From contig CANKUF010000016.1 of NCBI GenBank assembly GCA_947486675.1, positions 1-9,140 on the forward strand: a stretch of DNA of 9,140 bases, in the 5' to 3' direction. Both the position numbers and the translations under genes were made by a program. Shown piece after piece: positions 1-6,020 of the stretch; the stretch's first letter is position 1, and each line of letters starts with the position of its first letter. This DNA comes from Acidimicrobiaceae bacterium (GTDB lineage: Bacteria; Actinomycetota; Acidimicrobiia; Acidimicrobiales; Ilumatobacteraceae). The notes below the pieces were generated by a model. The model saw only the letters and a list, made by a program, of their open reading frames with translations, ran no database searches and was not told the origin of the DNA.

Positions 1-120
1 TAATACGCCTCGCATTTGATCAAGCAGAGCATTCAGTGTTGTTCGATCACTTGCGTCAATATTCAACGAATACGTCGCTGCATCGATGCGTGTTACTGGC
101 CCCTTATTTTTGCGAGCCAC
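1..120 (-). CDS. DUF2017-like protein, N-terminal 40 residues (cut by window edge)
   Basis: An open frame on the minus strand starts with GTG at 120, two bases after the clpS stop, and runs off the left edge. The visible 40 residues start MARKNKGPVTRID and continue into an amphipathic stretch ending ALLDQMRGVL. That ending resembles the start of DUF2017 proteins, where a leucine-rich 'LL..LR..L' helix follows a short basic leader. In actinobacteria a DUF2017 gene is commonly found directly after clpS, and the two-base spacing implies co-transcription and probable translational coupling. DUF2017 has no established biochemical role that I can state. The family call rests on context plus a short fragment, so it is moderate at best; the existence of a coding frame is more secure than its name. 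Confidence 0.5.
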   Translation of the reverse strand, partial: MARKNKGPVTRIDAATYSLNIDASDRTTLNALLDQMRGVL

Positions 121-122
121 AA

Positions 123-440
123 CTAGGCGTCTTCTCGTTGCATCGTTGCCCATAATCCGTGTTCATGAAGTCGGTACACATCAAACTCGGAATGTTCCCG
201 TGTCCCGGAGGAAACCACGGCGCGTCCTTTGTTGTGCACGTCGAGCATTAATTCCGTTGCTTTTTCCAGGCTGTATCCAAACAGTTTTTGTAAGACCAAA
301 GTCACATACGACATCAAATTGATTGGGTCGTTCCACACGAGCACAATCCATGGGCGGTCAGTGTCGGGCGCGTTATCTGTGCCTGGGTCAACAACCTCAA
401 TTGGTTTGACGTCGGTATTTGACTCAGGGTGTATTGGCAC
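123..440 (-). CDS. clpS: ATP-dependent Clp protease adaptor ClpS
   Basis: ClpS binds proteins carrying N-degrons (bulky hydrophobic N-terminal residues) and delivers them to the ClpA/ClpC-ClpP protease in the cytoplasm. From the GTG at 440 the protein is 105 residues: a flexible, acidic and proline-containing leader of about 29 residues, then the ClpS fold. Recognisable elements are [17 protein letters not shown] (30-46), FGYSLEKA (54-61), MLDVHNKG (65-72) and [10 protein letters not shown] (91-100). By alignment to E. coli ClpS, the N-degron pocket residues are kept: N37-D38, M43 and H69. A GTG at 509 would add 23 residues with no family similarity, so the shorter form, closer to the usual size of about 95-105, is preferred. 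The gene is followed by a DUF2017-like gene and is divergent from ctaB. The family call is very secure; the start is less so. Confidence 0.93.
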   Translation of the reverse strand: MPIHPESNTDVKPIEVVDPGTDNAPDTDRPWIVLVWNDPINLMSYVTLVLQKLFGYSLEKATELMLDVHNKGRAVVSSGTREHSEFDVYRLHEHGLWATMQREDA

Positions 441-496
441 ACGGACATTCTGCCGTGATTTATGGTGTGTTTTGCTCAGATGCGGAAGCGCCCCGA

Positions 497-526
497 TTGG
501 TAGCCACACATTGTGCGCCGTAGCCT
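497..526 (+). promoter_or_regulatory. Possible promoter for ctaB (weak)
   Basis: A TTGGTA (497-502) and a TAGCCT (521-526), 18 bases apart, make a weak sigma70-like pair. The second lies six bases before the GTG at 533, the spacing expected of a leaderless transcript if ctaB starts at 533. The clpS/ctaB divergent region (441-595) must hold promoters for both directions, but no strong consensus box is visible on either strand. This is a suggestion only. Confidence 0.2.
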
Positions 527-595
527 AAGCGTGTGGCTCTCGATGTTCGACCAGTAATTCCATCACGTTTTTTTAGCCACAAGTCCCGCGGCGCT

Positions 596-1462
596 ATGCC
601 TACGTCTCGAATTGGCGCCTACATCGCACTTATGAAGTTGCGGGTTGTCGAACTTTTGCTCGTCACAACGGTGCCAACGATGGTGCTTGCCGAGCAGGGG
701 TGGCCGTCTCTGCAACTCATGGCGGTAACTCTCGCTGGTGGAACGCTCGCCGCCGGCGGAGCAAATGCAATCAATATGTATATCGATCGCGATATCGACA
801 AGCTCATGGTGCGTACGCAAAATCGCCCACTCGTAACGGGAGCTATAACCCCGCGAGCAGCAATGATTTTTGCAATTGCACTAGAAATCGTGGCATTTGG
901 TGTGTTGTGGGCCGGAGCAAACTTGCTGGCAGCAATTTTGGCTGTGTCGGCAACATTGTTTTACGTGTTCGTCTATTCGCTGTGGCTAAAGCGAACCAGT
1001 AAACAAAACATTGTGATTGGTGGTGCCGCCGGGGCGATGCCCGTACTGGTTGGTTGGGCCGCAGTGACGAATTCACTTGGCTGGGCGCCAGTCGTGTTGT
1101 TCGTGGTCATTTTTCTATGGACTCCGCCACATTTTTGGGCGCTCGCAATTCGACATGCAGACGACTACAAAGCTGCGGGGGTGCCAATGATGCCGGTGGT
1201 GGTCTCGTTAGAGCAAACGGTTCGGTCGATGACGGCCTATGCCGTTCTTTTGACTTTTTCTACCCTTGTGCTCGTTCCTGTTGCAGATCTCGGTTGGATT
1301 TATGGAGTTACAGCGTTGGTATTTGGAGTGGCTTTTGTCATCGGGGCAGTTCGACTCGGGAGCGACCCGTCACCCAAGCGTTCAATGCGACTTTTTACCT
1401 TCTCCATTACTTACGTCACGGCAATTTTTGTTGCGTTGACCGCGGACGTTCTGCTCCGTTAA
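596..1462 (+). CDS. ctaB: Protoheme IX farnesyltransferase (heme O synthase)
   Basis: This integral membrane UbiA-family enzyme transfers a farnesyl group to protoheme, giving heme O, which heme A synthase then oxidises to the heme A needed by the oxidase encoded downstream. With the ATG at 596 it is 288 residues, close to the family's usual 290-300. The polyprenyl-diphosphate/Mg site motif NMYIDRDID (residues 60-68) is followed by MVRTQNRPLVTG. The CyoE/CtaB signatures QNIVIGGAAGA (137-147), LWTPPHFWALAI (174-185) and DDYKAAGVPMMPVV (189-202) are all intact. Several hydrophobic segments fill the rest. The frame is open back to a GTG at 533, which would add 21 residues without recognisable similarity; neither start has a clear ribosome binding site. 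The conserved core begins at IALMKLRVVELLLVTTVP, which fits the ATG. A 64-base spacer separates it from the next gene. Function is very secure, start uncertain. Confidence 0.93.
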   Translation: MPTSRIGAYIALMKLRVVELLLVTTVPTMVLAEQGWPSLQLMAVTLAGGTLAAGGANAINMYIDRDIDKLMVRTQNRPLVTGAITPRAAMIFAIALEIVAFGVLWAGANLLAAILAVSATLFYVFVYSLWLKRTSKQNIVIGGAAGAMPVLVGWAAVTNSLGWAPVVLFVVIFLWTPPHFWALAIRHADDYKAAGVPMMPVVVSLEQTVRSMTAYAVLLTFSTLVLVPVADLGWIYGVTALVFGVAFVIGAVRLGSDPSPKRSMRLFTFSITYVTAIFVALTADVLLR

Positions 1463-1463
1463 G

Positions 1464-1511
1464 AACAATTGCACAAAGCAGGGAAGTCGGGCTCGTGCCC
1501 CTGCCATTGTT
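1464..1511 (+). repeat. Inverted repeats in ctaB downstream spacer (possible hairpin)
   Basis: Between ctaB and the next gene, AACAAT (1464-1469) pairs with ATTGTT (1506-1511), and inside it GCAGGG (1478-1483) pairs with CCCTGC (1499-1504). A competing small hairpin, GGGC (1489-1492) with GCCC (1497-1500), shares bases with the inner stem, so two alternative folds are possible. There is no run of T after the stem, so it is not a typical intrinsic terminator. It could be an attenuator, an mRNA-processing or stability element, or chance. Confidence 0.3.
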
Positions 1512-1526
1512 AGTGTCTAGTTCGTT

Positions 1527-3032
1527 ATGACCACGGTCAATCTGCCATCCACACTGGGTGCCGAGGCCACTGCCGACTCCGGTTTTCTGGGTTCGGTGGG
1601 TGCTTGGCTCACCACCACCGATCACAAGCGAATCGGTCGACTCTTCATTGGTACAGCTGCACTCTGGCTTCTCGCATTTGTCGGAGTTGCGTCACTGCTG
1701 GGATTCGAGAGAATCGACAGCAAAACACTGACACTCAATGAGGGCATGATGACGCAGTTGTTCGCTGCGTCGAAGACACTTGCATCGTTTGGCGTCATGG
1801 TTCCGCTGATGCTCGGCTTGTCCCTTGCCATTGCTCCAACACAAGTTGGATCGCGATCGGTCATGTTTGCGCGAAATGCCATGTTGGGCTTTTATCTCTG
1901 GGCAATTGGAAGCGCGTTAGTTGTTGCTTCGCTTATTGGTAATGGTGGACCTGGTGGCGGAAGTGCGCAGATGGTCGACCTGTATCTCTTAGGTCTTGCA
2001 CTCGTCATCTTGGGCCTTCTTGCATCTGCGGTCAGCGTTGTTGCAACTGTTCTGAGCGCACGAACCGCTGGAACAGACTTGGCAGACGTTCCATCGTTTT
2101 CATGGGCTGCATTGATCGGGTCATCAAGTTTGGTGCTGACACTTCCCGTAACACTGGGAACACTGATTTATGTTGCAGTCGACCACCACTACACACGTGG
2201 TGTCTTTGAGGCGAATATGGGCATTATTAAGTGGCTGGGTTGGTCAATGTCGCAACCACAAACGTTCTTGTACGTCATTCCTGCAGTTGGAATACTTGCC
2301 GAACTTGCACCTGCTGTAGCGCGCAGAAAACAACCACTACGCGGCGGCGTGTTTGTAGGTGTAGGGCTTATTTCAGTAGCACTTCTCGGTTCTGTTACTC
2401 AAACTGTGCATGGTTTTGCCTGGTCGGGTTCATTGATCGACAAGGCAAAAAGCTTCGTGCCTTACGCACTATTTAACTTGCTGCCAATTCTTGGTGTCGT
2501 CGTTGTTCTTGCACTTGCATTGTTCGCTTTGAAATCCGATTCAATCAAATTGATCGCACCATTCATTCCGGCGTTTCTTGGTGGCGGAATGATTCTCACT
2601 GCAATGCTTGGCAACGCACTGCAGTTGATTTCAAGCGCGAACCTCTCTGGAACCGTGTTTGAAGAAGGTGTACTTGTGTACATCAGTTACGGAACCGTGC
2701 TGGTTGCCTGGAGTGCAATTGCGTTTTGGGGACCAACCTTGTGGGGTCGCATGTTGCCCGCAAAAGCAGTTGCTGGAATTGGTGCACTTGGTTTTGTTGG
2801 GACTGTGTTGGCAGCGCTTCCGATGTACATCGCTGGTTTTGCTGATCAGCAAGCCGACTCAGTAAAAGATTTTGAGTATTCGGGTCCTGCAAGTTTGTGG
2901 AATGCGGTATCGACAGCTGGACACGCTTTGTTTGCGGTGTGTGTAGTTGCAGCGATAGCTGTAGCTGTAAAAAGTTTTACAACAGGAGAGCGTGTTGCAG
3001 GAAATCCTTGGATTGATGGGGGTACACAATGA
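1527..3032 (+). CDS. Heme-copper oxidase subunit I-like protein lacking cofactor ligands
   Basis: This 501-residue membrane protein has about twelve hydrophobic segments (roughly 38-60, 85-104, 115-136, 149-176, 192-218, 245-262, 274-292, 310-334, 342-362, 383-402, 413-436, 460-480), the subunit I topology. It aligns by eye, almost without gaps, with the CoxA at 6021-7997: WLTTTDHKRIG matches WLFTVDHKKLG, PTQVGSRSVMFAR matches PLQIGARDVAFPR, and TVLSARTAG/SFSW matches TVLNMRAPG/IFTW. The functional residues are gone. The heme a ligand H93 of CoxA is S82. The HPEVY motif is QPQTF (243-247), losing a CuB histidine, the proton-gating Glu and the cross-linked Tyr. The HH pair is VH (294-295), keeping only one. 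The VAHFHYV histidines and the K-channel Lys have no equivalents, and the D-channel Asp is S111. The frame is intact and overlaps the next gene by four bases (ATGA), so it does not look like a decaying pseudogene. An automatic annotation might call it cytochrome c oxidase subunit I, but it should not reduce oxygen. Role unknown; a structural or assembly partner of the oxidase is inferred. Confidence 0.8.
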   Translation: MTTVNLPSTLGAEATADSGFLGSVGAWLTTTDHKRIGRLFIGTAALWLLAFVGVASLLGFERIDSKTLTLNEGMMTQLFAASKTLASFGVMVPLMLGLSLAIAPTQVGSRSVMFARNAMLGFYLWAIGSALVVASLIGNGGPGGGSAQMVDLYLLGLALVILGLLASAVSVVATVLSARTAGTDLADVPSFSWAALIGSSSLVLTLPVTLGTLIYVAVDHHYTRGVFEANMGIIKWLGWSMSQPQTFLYVIPAVGILAELAPAVARRKQPLRGGVFVGVGLISVALLGSVTQTVHGFAWSGSLIDKAKSFVPYALFNLLPILGVVVVLALALFALKSDSIKLIAPFIPAFLGGGMILTAMLGNALQLISSANLSGTVFEEGVLVYISYGTVLVAWSAIAFWGPTLWGRMLPAKAVAGIGALGFVGTVLAALPMYIAGFADQQADSVKDFEYSGPASLWNAVSTAGHALFAVCVVAAIAVAVKSFTTGERVAGNPWIDGGTQ

Positions 3033-3643
3033 CCACCGCAGTTGATCGCGTGTTGCCAGCAGGCCCAGCAACTGCTGCACGTCACCCACTGTTCATCGCT
3101 ACGGGCTCGGTCGTTGCTGCGGGCACCATGTTGATGTTTGGCATGTTGGCTGTGTGGTTCAAGTTCCGAGACGCATCTCCGTTGCGCGTTGGCAGGAATA
3201 ACAAAATGATCCACGATTGGCTTCCTGCAGATTTGAAGATTCCAGAAGTTGCAACGAACACCCTTGCCATCACCATGGCGATTGCGGCGATTATGGGACA
3301 GTGGGCGGTGTACTCAGCAGCACGCAAAGATGCACAGCACACCACGCTTGCATTGTTCATCACTGGATTGATTGGCGTTGCTGCTATCAACGCACAAGTA
3401 GCGATTTATAAGCAGATGGGCGCAGTGCTTGCTGACGGCGCTTATCAAACCATGTTTTATGCAATTACCGGAACCATGCTTGCGCTCATTTGCACGGGTG
3501 TTGCGTTCTCGTTTGTAGCAGCGTTCCGCGTGTTGGGTGGCCGAGTTGCAGATCGCGCAGTGGTCACTGCACATGCCATGTATTGGTACTTCCTCACCAC
3601 AGCGTTCACCGCGTTGTGGTTCGTCGTGTACGTGCAGAAATAG
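3029..3643 (+). CDS. Cytochrome c oxidase subunit III-like protein, degenerate
   Basis: A 204-residue protein with a 20-residue leader and five hydrophobic segments (about 21-44, 77-96, 104-124, 139-168, 180-201), the same count as the CoxC encoded at 8008-8610. Hand alignment supports homology: IPEVATNTLAITMA matches IPFTSVSSFVLLMS, and AITGTMLALICTGV (145-158) matches the VLTGFHGVHVTVGV segment position for position. The terminal YWYFLTTAFTALWFVVY matches YWHFVDVVWIIIFTLIY. The two histidines of FHGVHV are Met150 and Leu153, and the His of YWHF is Tyr. The conserved Glu of the first helix (E33 in the real CoxC) has no clear counterpart. Its ATG overlaps the stop of the subunit-I-like gene (ATGA), so the two are translationally coupled, as expected for partners. 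A GGGGG run 8-12 bases before the ATG may serve as the ribosome binding site. Function is unknown; it probably packs against the subunit-I-like protein as CoxC does with CoxA. Confidence 0.72.
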   Translation: MTTAVDRVLPAGPATAARHPLFIATGSVVAAGTMLMFGMLAVWFKFRDASPLRVGRNNKMIHDWLPADLKIPEVATNTLAITMAIAAIMGQWAVYSAARKDAQHTTLALFITGLIGVAAINAQVAIYKQMGAVLADGAYQTMFYAITGTMLALICTGVAFSFVAAFRVLGGRVADRAVVTAHAMYWYFLTTAFTALWFVVYVQK

Positions 3644-3651
3644 GTAGCGCA

Positions 3652-4764
3652 ATGTTTTCAACTGGATCTAAATACTTCTTCGGGATCACCTTTCTTGGTG
3701 CTGTTTCGTTTGCCATCTATATGTTGTTAATTGGCGAGTCAGCAATTGGCGCCACTGCATTGTTTGGTCTTGTAGGGGCAACTGGTCTGCTCACCGCTTT
3801 GGTCCTTTCAACCCGTGACGGTTCTAAAGACGAAGAAGGCGTTGCTGCATCAACCGCTGCTCCAACTGCATCTATTTTGCCGTTGATTGGTGCAATTGGT
3901 GCAACGTTGTTGCTTGTTGGAACAATCACATCGCCAGTGGTGACACTGTTTGGAATTGTTGCGTTGCTTGCGGCAATAGTCGAATGGGCTGTGCTCAGTT
4001 GGTCGGAGCGAGCATCAAGTGATGCCGCATTTAACGCATCGTTGCGTAAGCGCCTGCTCAACCCAATCGAGTTTCCCGTGATTGCAGCGGTGGGCCTCGG
4101 AGTAATCATCATTTCGTTTGCTCAAATAACACTTGCTATTGATAAGAGCGTTGGCGCAATTGCCTTTATTGTTCTTGGGTCGCTTGTACTTGCAGTTGGC
4201 GTGTTGTTCTCTGTTCGCCCGAGCCTGAAACGCGGTCTGGTTATTGGAATCTGTGTTGTTGGTGCTTTGGGAATAGTTGCTGCAGGTATTGCTGGCGCAG
4301 GTGTGGGAATTCGTGAAGAACTTGTTCACGCAAAAGAAGAGGGCCACTACATGCATCAAGAATGTGGTGCTGAGAAGTCCAAATACTTTGACAAACTTCC
4401 TCTAGAAGGTGTGTCGGCAACATCGAGCGTCGATACCCACATCGATCTCATTGATGGAAAACTCGTTGCCTCTGTGCAGGGAATCGCAGGCGATCAGAAA
4501 ACGATCACCATCCCGCGATCCAATGCAACAAACATCGTGTTCCGAAATATGAGCGACGGAGAATATCGCTTGGTGGCAAGTTTGGGCAGCAAGATGGTTA
4601 CCACTGACGTGAAGGAAGATGTGGTGCAGTGCACCCAGCTCATTCCTCAAGGGTCAGAGCAAATGCTGACCTTGAATATCCCTAAGCCGGCAGAAGCTGG
4701 AAAGCCGTTCACGCTGACCGTTCCTGGACTTACTGGACAAAGCATTGAGGTGATTGTGCCGTGA
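3652..4764 (+). CDS. Membrane protein: subunit IV-like N-terminus plus cupredoxin-like tail
   Basis: From the ATG at 3652 (eight bases after the previous stop) this is a 370-residue protein. Residues 1-120 hold four hydrophobic segments (9-27, 32-53, 75-92, 95-117) laid out like the actinobacterial oxidase subunit IV (CtaF family): a hairpin with GATALFGLVGATGLL, a charged linker (55-63), a second hairpin, and an ending in EWAVLSWSER. Three further segments follow (about 141-162, 166-186, 195-219). Residues 220-370 form a soluble, probably extracytoplasmic beta-rich domain. TITIPRSNATNIVFRN (284-299) resembles the strand pattern of cupredoxins and of the CoxB segment LVIPAGTKVLLRQ, but no CuA or type-1 copper ligand set is present; only C238 and C327 occur, possibly a disulfide. 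The frame extends upstream to 3490, but that part lies within the preceding gene. It overlaps coxB by four bases (GTGA). Domain assignments are weak similarities judged by eye; the gene itself is secure. Confidence 0.68.
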   Translation: MFSTGSKYFFGITFLGAVSFAIYMLLIGESAIGATALFGLVGATGLLTALVLSTRDGSKDEEGVAASTAAPTASILPLIGAIGATLLLVGTITSPVVTLFGIVALLAAIVEWAVLSWSERASSDAAFNASLRKRLLNPIEFPVIAAVGLGVIIISFAQITLAIDKSVGAIAFIVLGSLVLAVGVLFSVRPSLKRGLVIGICVVGALGIVAAGIAGAGVGIREELVHAKEEGHYMHQECGAEKSKYFDKLPLEGVSATSSVDTHIDLIDGKLVASVQGIAGDQKTITIPRSNATNIVFRNMSDGEYRLVASLGSKMVTTDVKEDVVQCTQLIPQGSEQMLTLNIPKPAEAGKPFTLTVPGLTGQSIEVIVP

Positions 4765-6008
4765 GACACCAAAACACAACTGATCATGGAACCACAGCCG
4801 TCAATAGGCTTGCGGGCATGCGTCGTCGAGTAGTTGGATCAATAGCTGGTCTTGCAGGCACCATGTTCCTTGCGGGCTGTGCAACGAATGCACCCCAAGA
4901 CACGTTCCAACCAAAGGGTCCGAACGCCAAAATTATTGACGATCTCCAGAAGCCAGTGTTTGCTGTTGCTGGAATTATTGGGGTCTTCGTTACGGTCGTG
5001 GTGATTATCGCTGTCTTTAAGTTCCGTGACAAAGGGCAACCAATTCCTCATCAATCGCACGGAAATCCTGCGTTGGAAATTACCTTGACAATTATTCCAG
5101 CACTTATTTTGACTGTGGTCGGAGTGTTTACTTTCCGCACCGTGTTCGACCTTGCCAAGACCAGTGACACCGAAATGATTATTAACGTCACCGGCCAACA
5201 GTGGTGGTGGGAATACGACTATCCAGTGCAGAACGAGTACGGAATTACGCAGCCGATCATCACTTCGGGTCAATTAGTCATTCCTGCCGGAACCAAAGTG
5301 TTATTGCGTCAAACCAGTCGCGACGTCATTCACTCATACTGGATTCCAGCATTGAACGGAAAGCGCGATGCTGTTCCGGGTCGCGTTCACCTGAATCGAA
5401 TTGAAGCAGATAAGCCTGGAATTTATGCGGGTCAGTGCACCGAATTCTGCGGACTCTCACATGCCAACATGCGAATGGAAGCTGTTGCGCTGAGTAAAGC
5501 TGATTTCGCGAAGTGGGTAGCCAATCAGTTGAAGCCATATGCGTCGCCTGCCGAAAACACATTGGCCAAAGAAGGCGAAACAGTGTTTATGAACCAGTGC
5601 ATTCGATGCCACCAAGTAAACGGTATGAAGCGCGCTGACGGAACGCCAGTAATCGCAGCTCCAGATGAAAACATGGTTTCGGGTGCTGCACCAAACTTGT
5701 CGCATCTCATGAGTCGCAATACTTTTGCTGGTGCAACATTTGATTTATTGAATAAGTCGTGCCGCGAAGACGTGTGGGGCGCAGAATCAGAATCGTTCGG
5801 TGCAAAGTATCTCGGTGGTGTCAGCGAGGATTGCCTGAATCAAACCGACTTACGCGGCTGGTTGCGCAATGCGCCAGCGATGAAACCGATGTATGCAAAC
5901 CCAGCACTGTTGACCAGTTCTGGTGGCAAATACCGCGGTATGCCAAATCTTGGACTGACAGAATCCGACATTGAAAAACTTGTCGCCTACTTGTTGACGC
6001 TGAAATAA
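4761..6008 (+). CDS. coxB: Cytochrome c oxidase subunit II with fused cytochrome c domain (caa3-type)
   Basis: Subunit II takes electrons through a heme c and the binuclear CuA centre and passes them to heme a in CoxA. The 415-residue protein has a lipoprotein signal with RRR at 21-23 and a lipobox LAGC ending at C40, two membrane helices (about 66-86 and 103-125), and the CuA cupredoxin domain (about 137-243). The aromatic motif QQWWWEYDY is at 146-154, and the CuA ligands are H191, C226, E228, C230, H234 and M237. The C-terminal cytochrome c domain has CIRCH at 280-284 and a probable distal ligand M394 in MPNLGLT. This domain is longer than usual, with about 110 residues between CXXCH and the Met and two extra cysteines (C334, C358). 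The GTG at 4761 overlaps the previous stop (GTGA); an ATG at 4818 (residue 20) would give a more ordinary signal peptide and is a real alternative. The mature protein should be lipid-anchored on the outer face. Function very secure. Confidence 0.96.
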   Translation: MRHQNTTDHGTTAVNRLAGMRRRVVGSIAGLAGTMFLAGCATNAPQDTFQPKGPNAKIIDDLQKPVFAVAGIIGVFVTVVVIIAVFKFRDKGQPIPHQSHGNPALEITLTIIPALILTVVGVFTFRTVFDLAKTSDTEMIINVTGQQWWWEYDYPVQNEYGITQPIITSGQLVIPAGTKVLLRQTSRDVIHSYWIPALNGKRDAVPGRVHLNRIEADKPGIYAGQCTEFCGLSHANMRMEAVALSKADFAKWVANQLKPYASPAENTLAKEGETVFMNQCIRCHQVNGMKRADGTPVIAAPDENMVSGAAPNLSHLMSRNTFAGATFDLLNKSCREDVWGAESESFGAKYLGGVSEDCLNQTDLRGWLRNAPAMKPMYANPALLTSSGGKYRGMPNLGLTESDIEKLVAYLLTLK

Positions 6009-6010
6009 CT

Positions 6011-6016
6011 AGGGAG
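6011..6016 (+). promoter_or_regulatory. Ribosome binding site of coxA
   Basis: AGGGAG lies four bases before the ATG at 6021 and is the clearest Shine-Dalgarno sequence in the window. Most other starts here rely on overlap or have weak sites, so coxA may be translated more independently than its neighbours. Confidence 0.7.
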
Positions 6017-6020
6017 AATC

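Noticed and set aside
86..528. Plus-strand open frames opposite clpS (86-322, 229-528)
   Set aside because: Their products have no recognisable domain and are antisense to a clear ClpS gene.
563..1076. Minus-strand open frames opposite ctaB
   Set aside because: They are shadows of the well-conserved ctaB frame, with compositions typical of antisense reading.
1527..3643. Reading the degenerate subunit I and III genes as decaying pseudogenes
   Set aside because: Both frames are open at near full family length, share a 4-base start/stop overlap, keep all helices, and lie in the middle of an operon. There is no frameshift or internal stop.
3490..3651. N-terminal extension of the 3652-4764 protein back to 3490
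   Set aside because: It would lie wholly within the preceding gene in another frame and its residues (Cys/Arg/Ser-rich) look non-coding; the ATG at 3652 starts directly into the first membrane helix.
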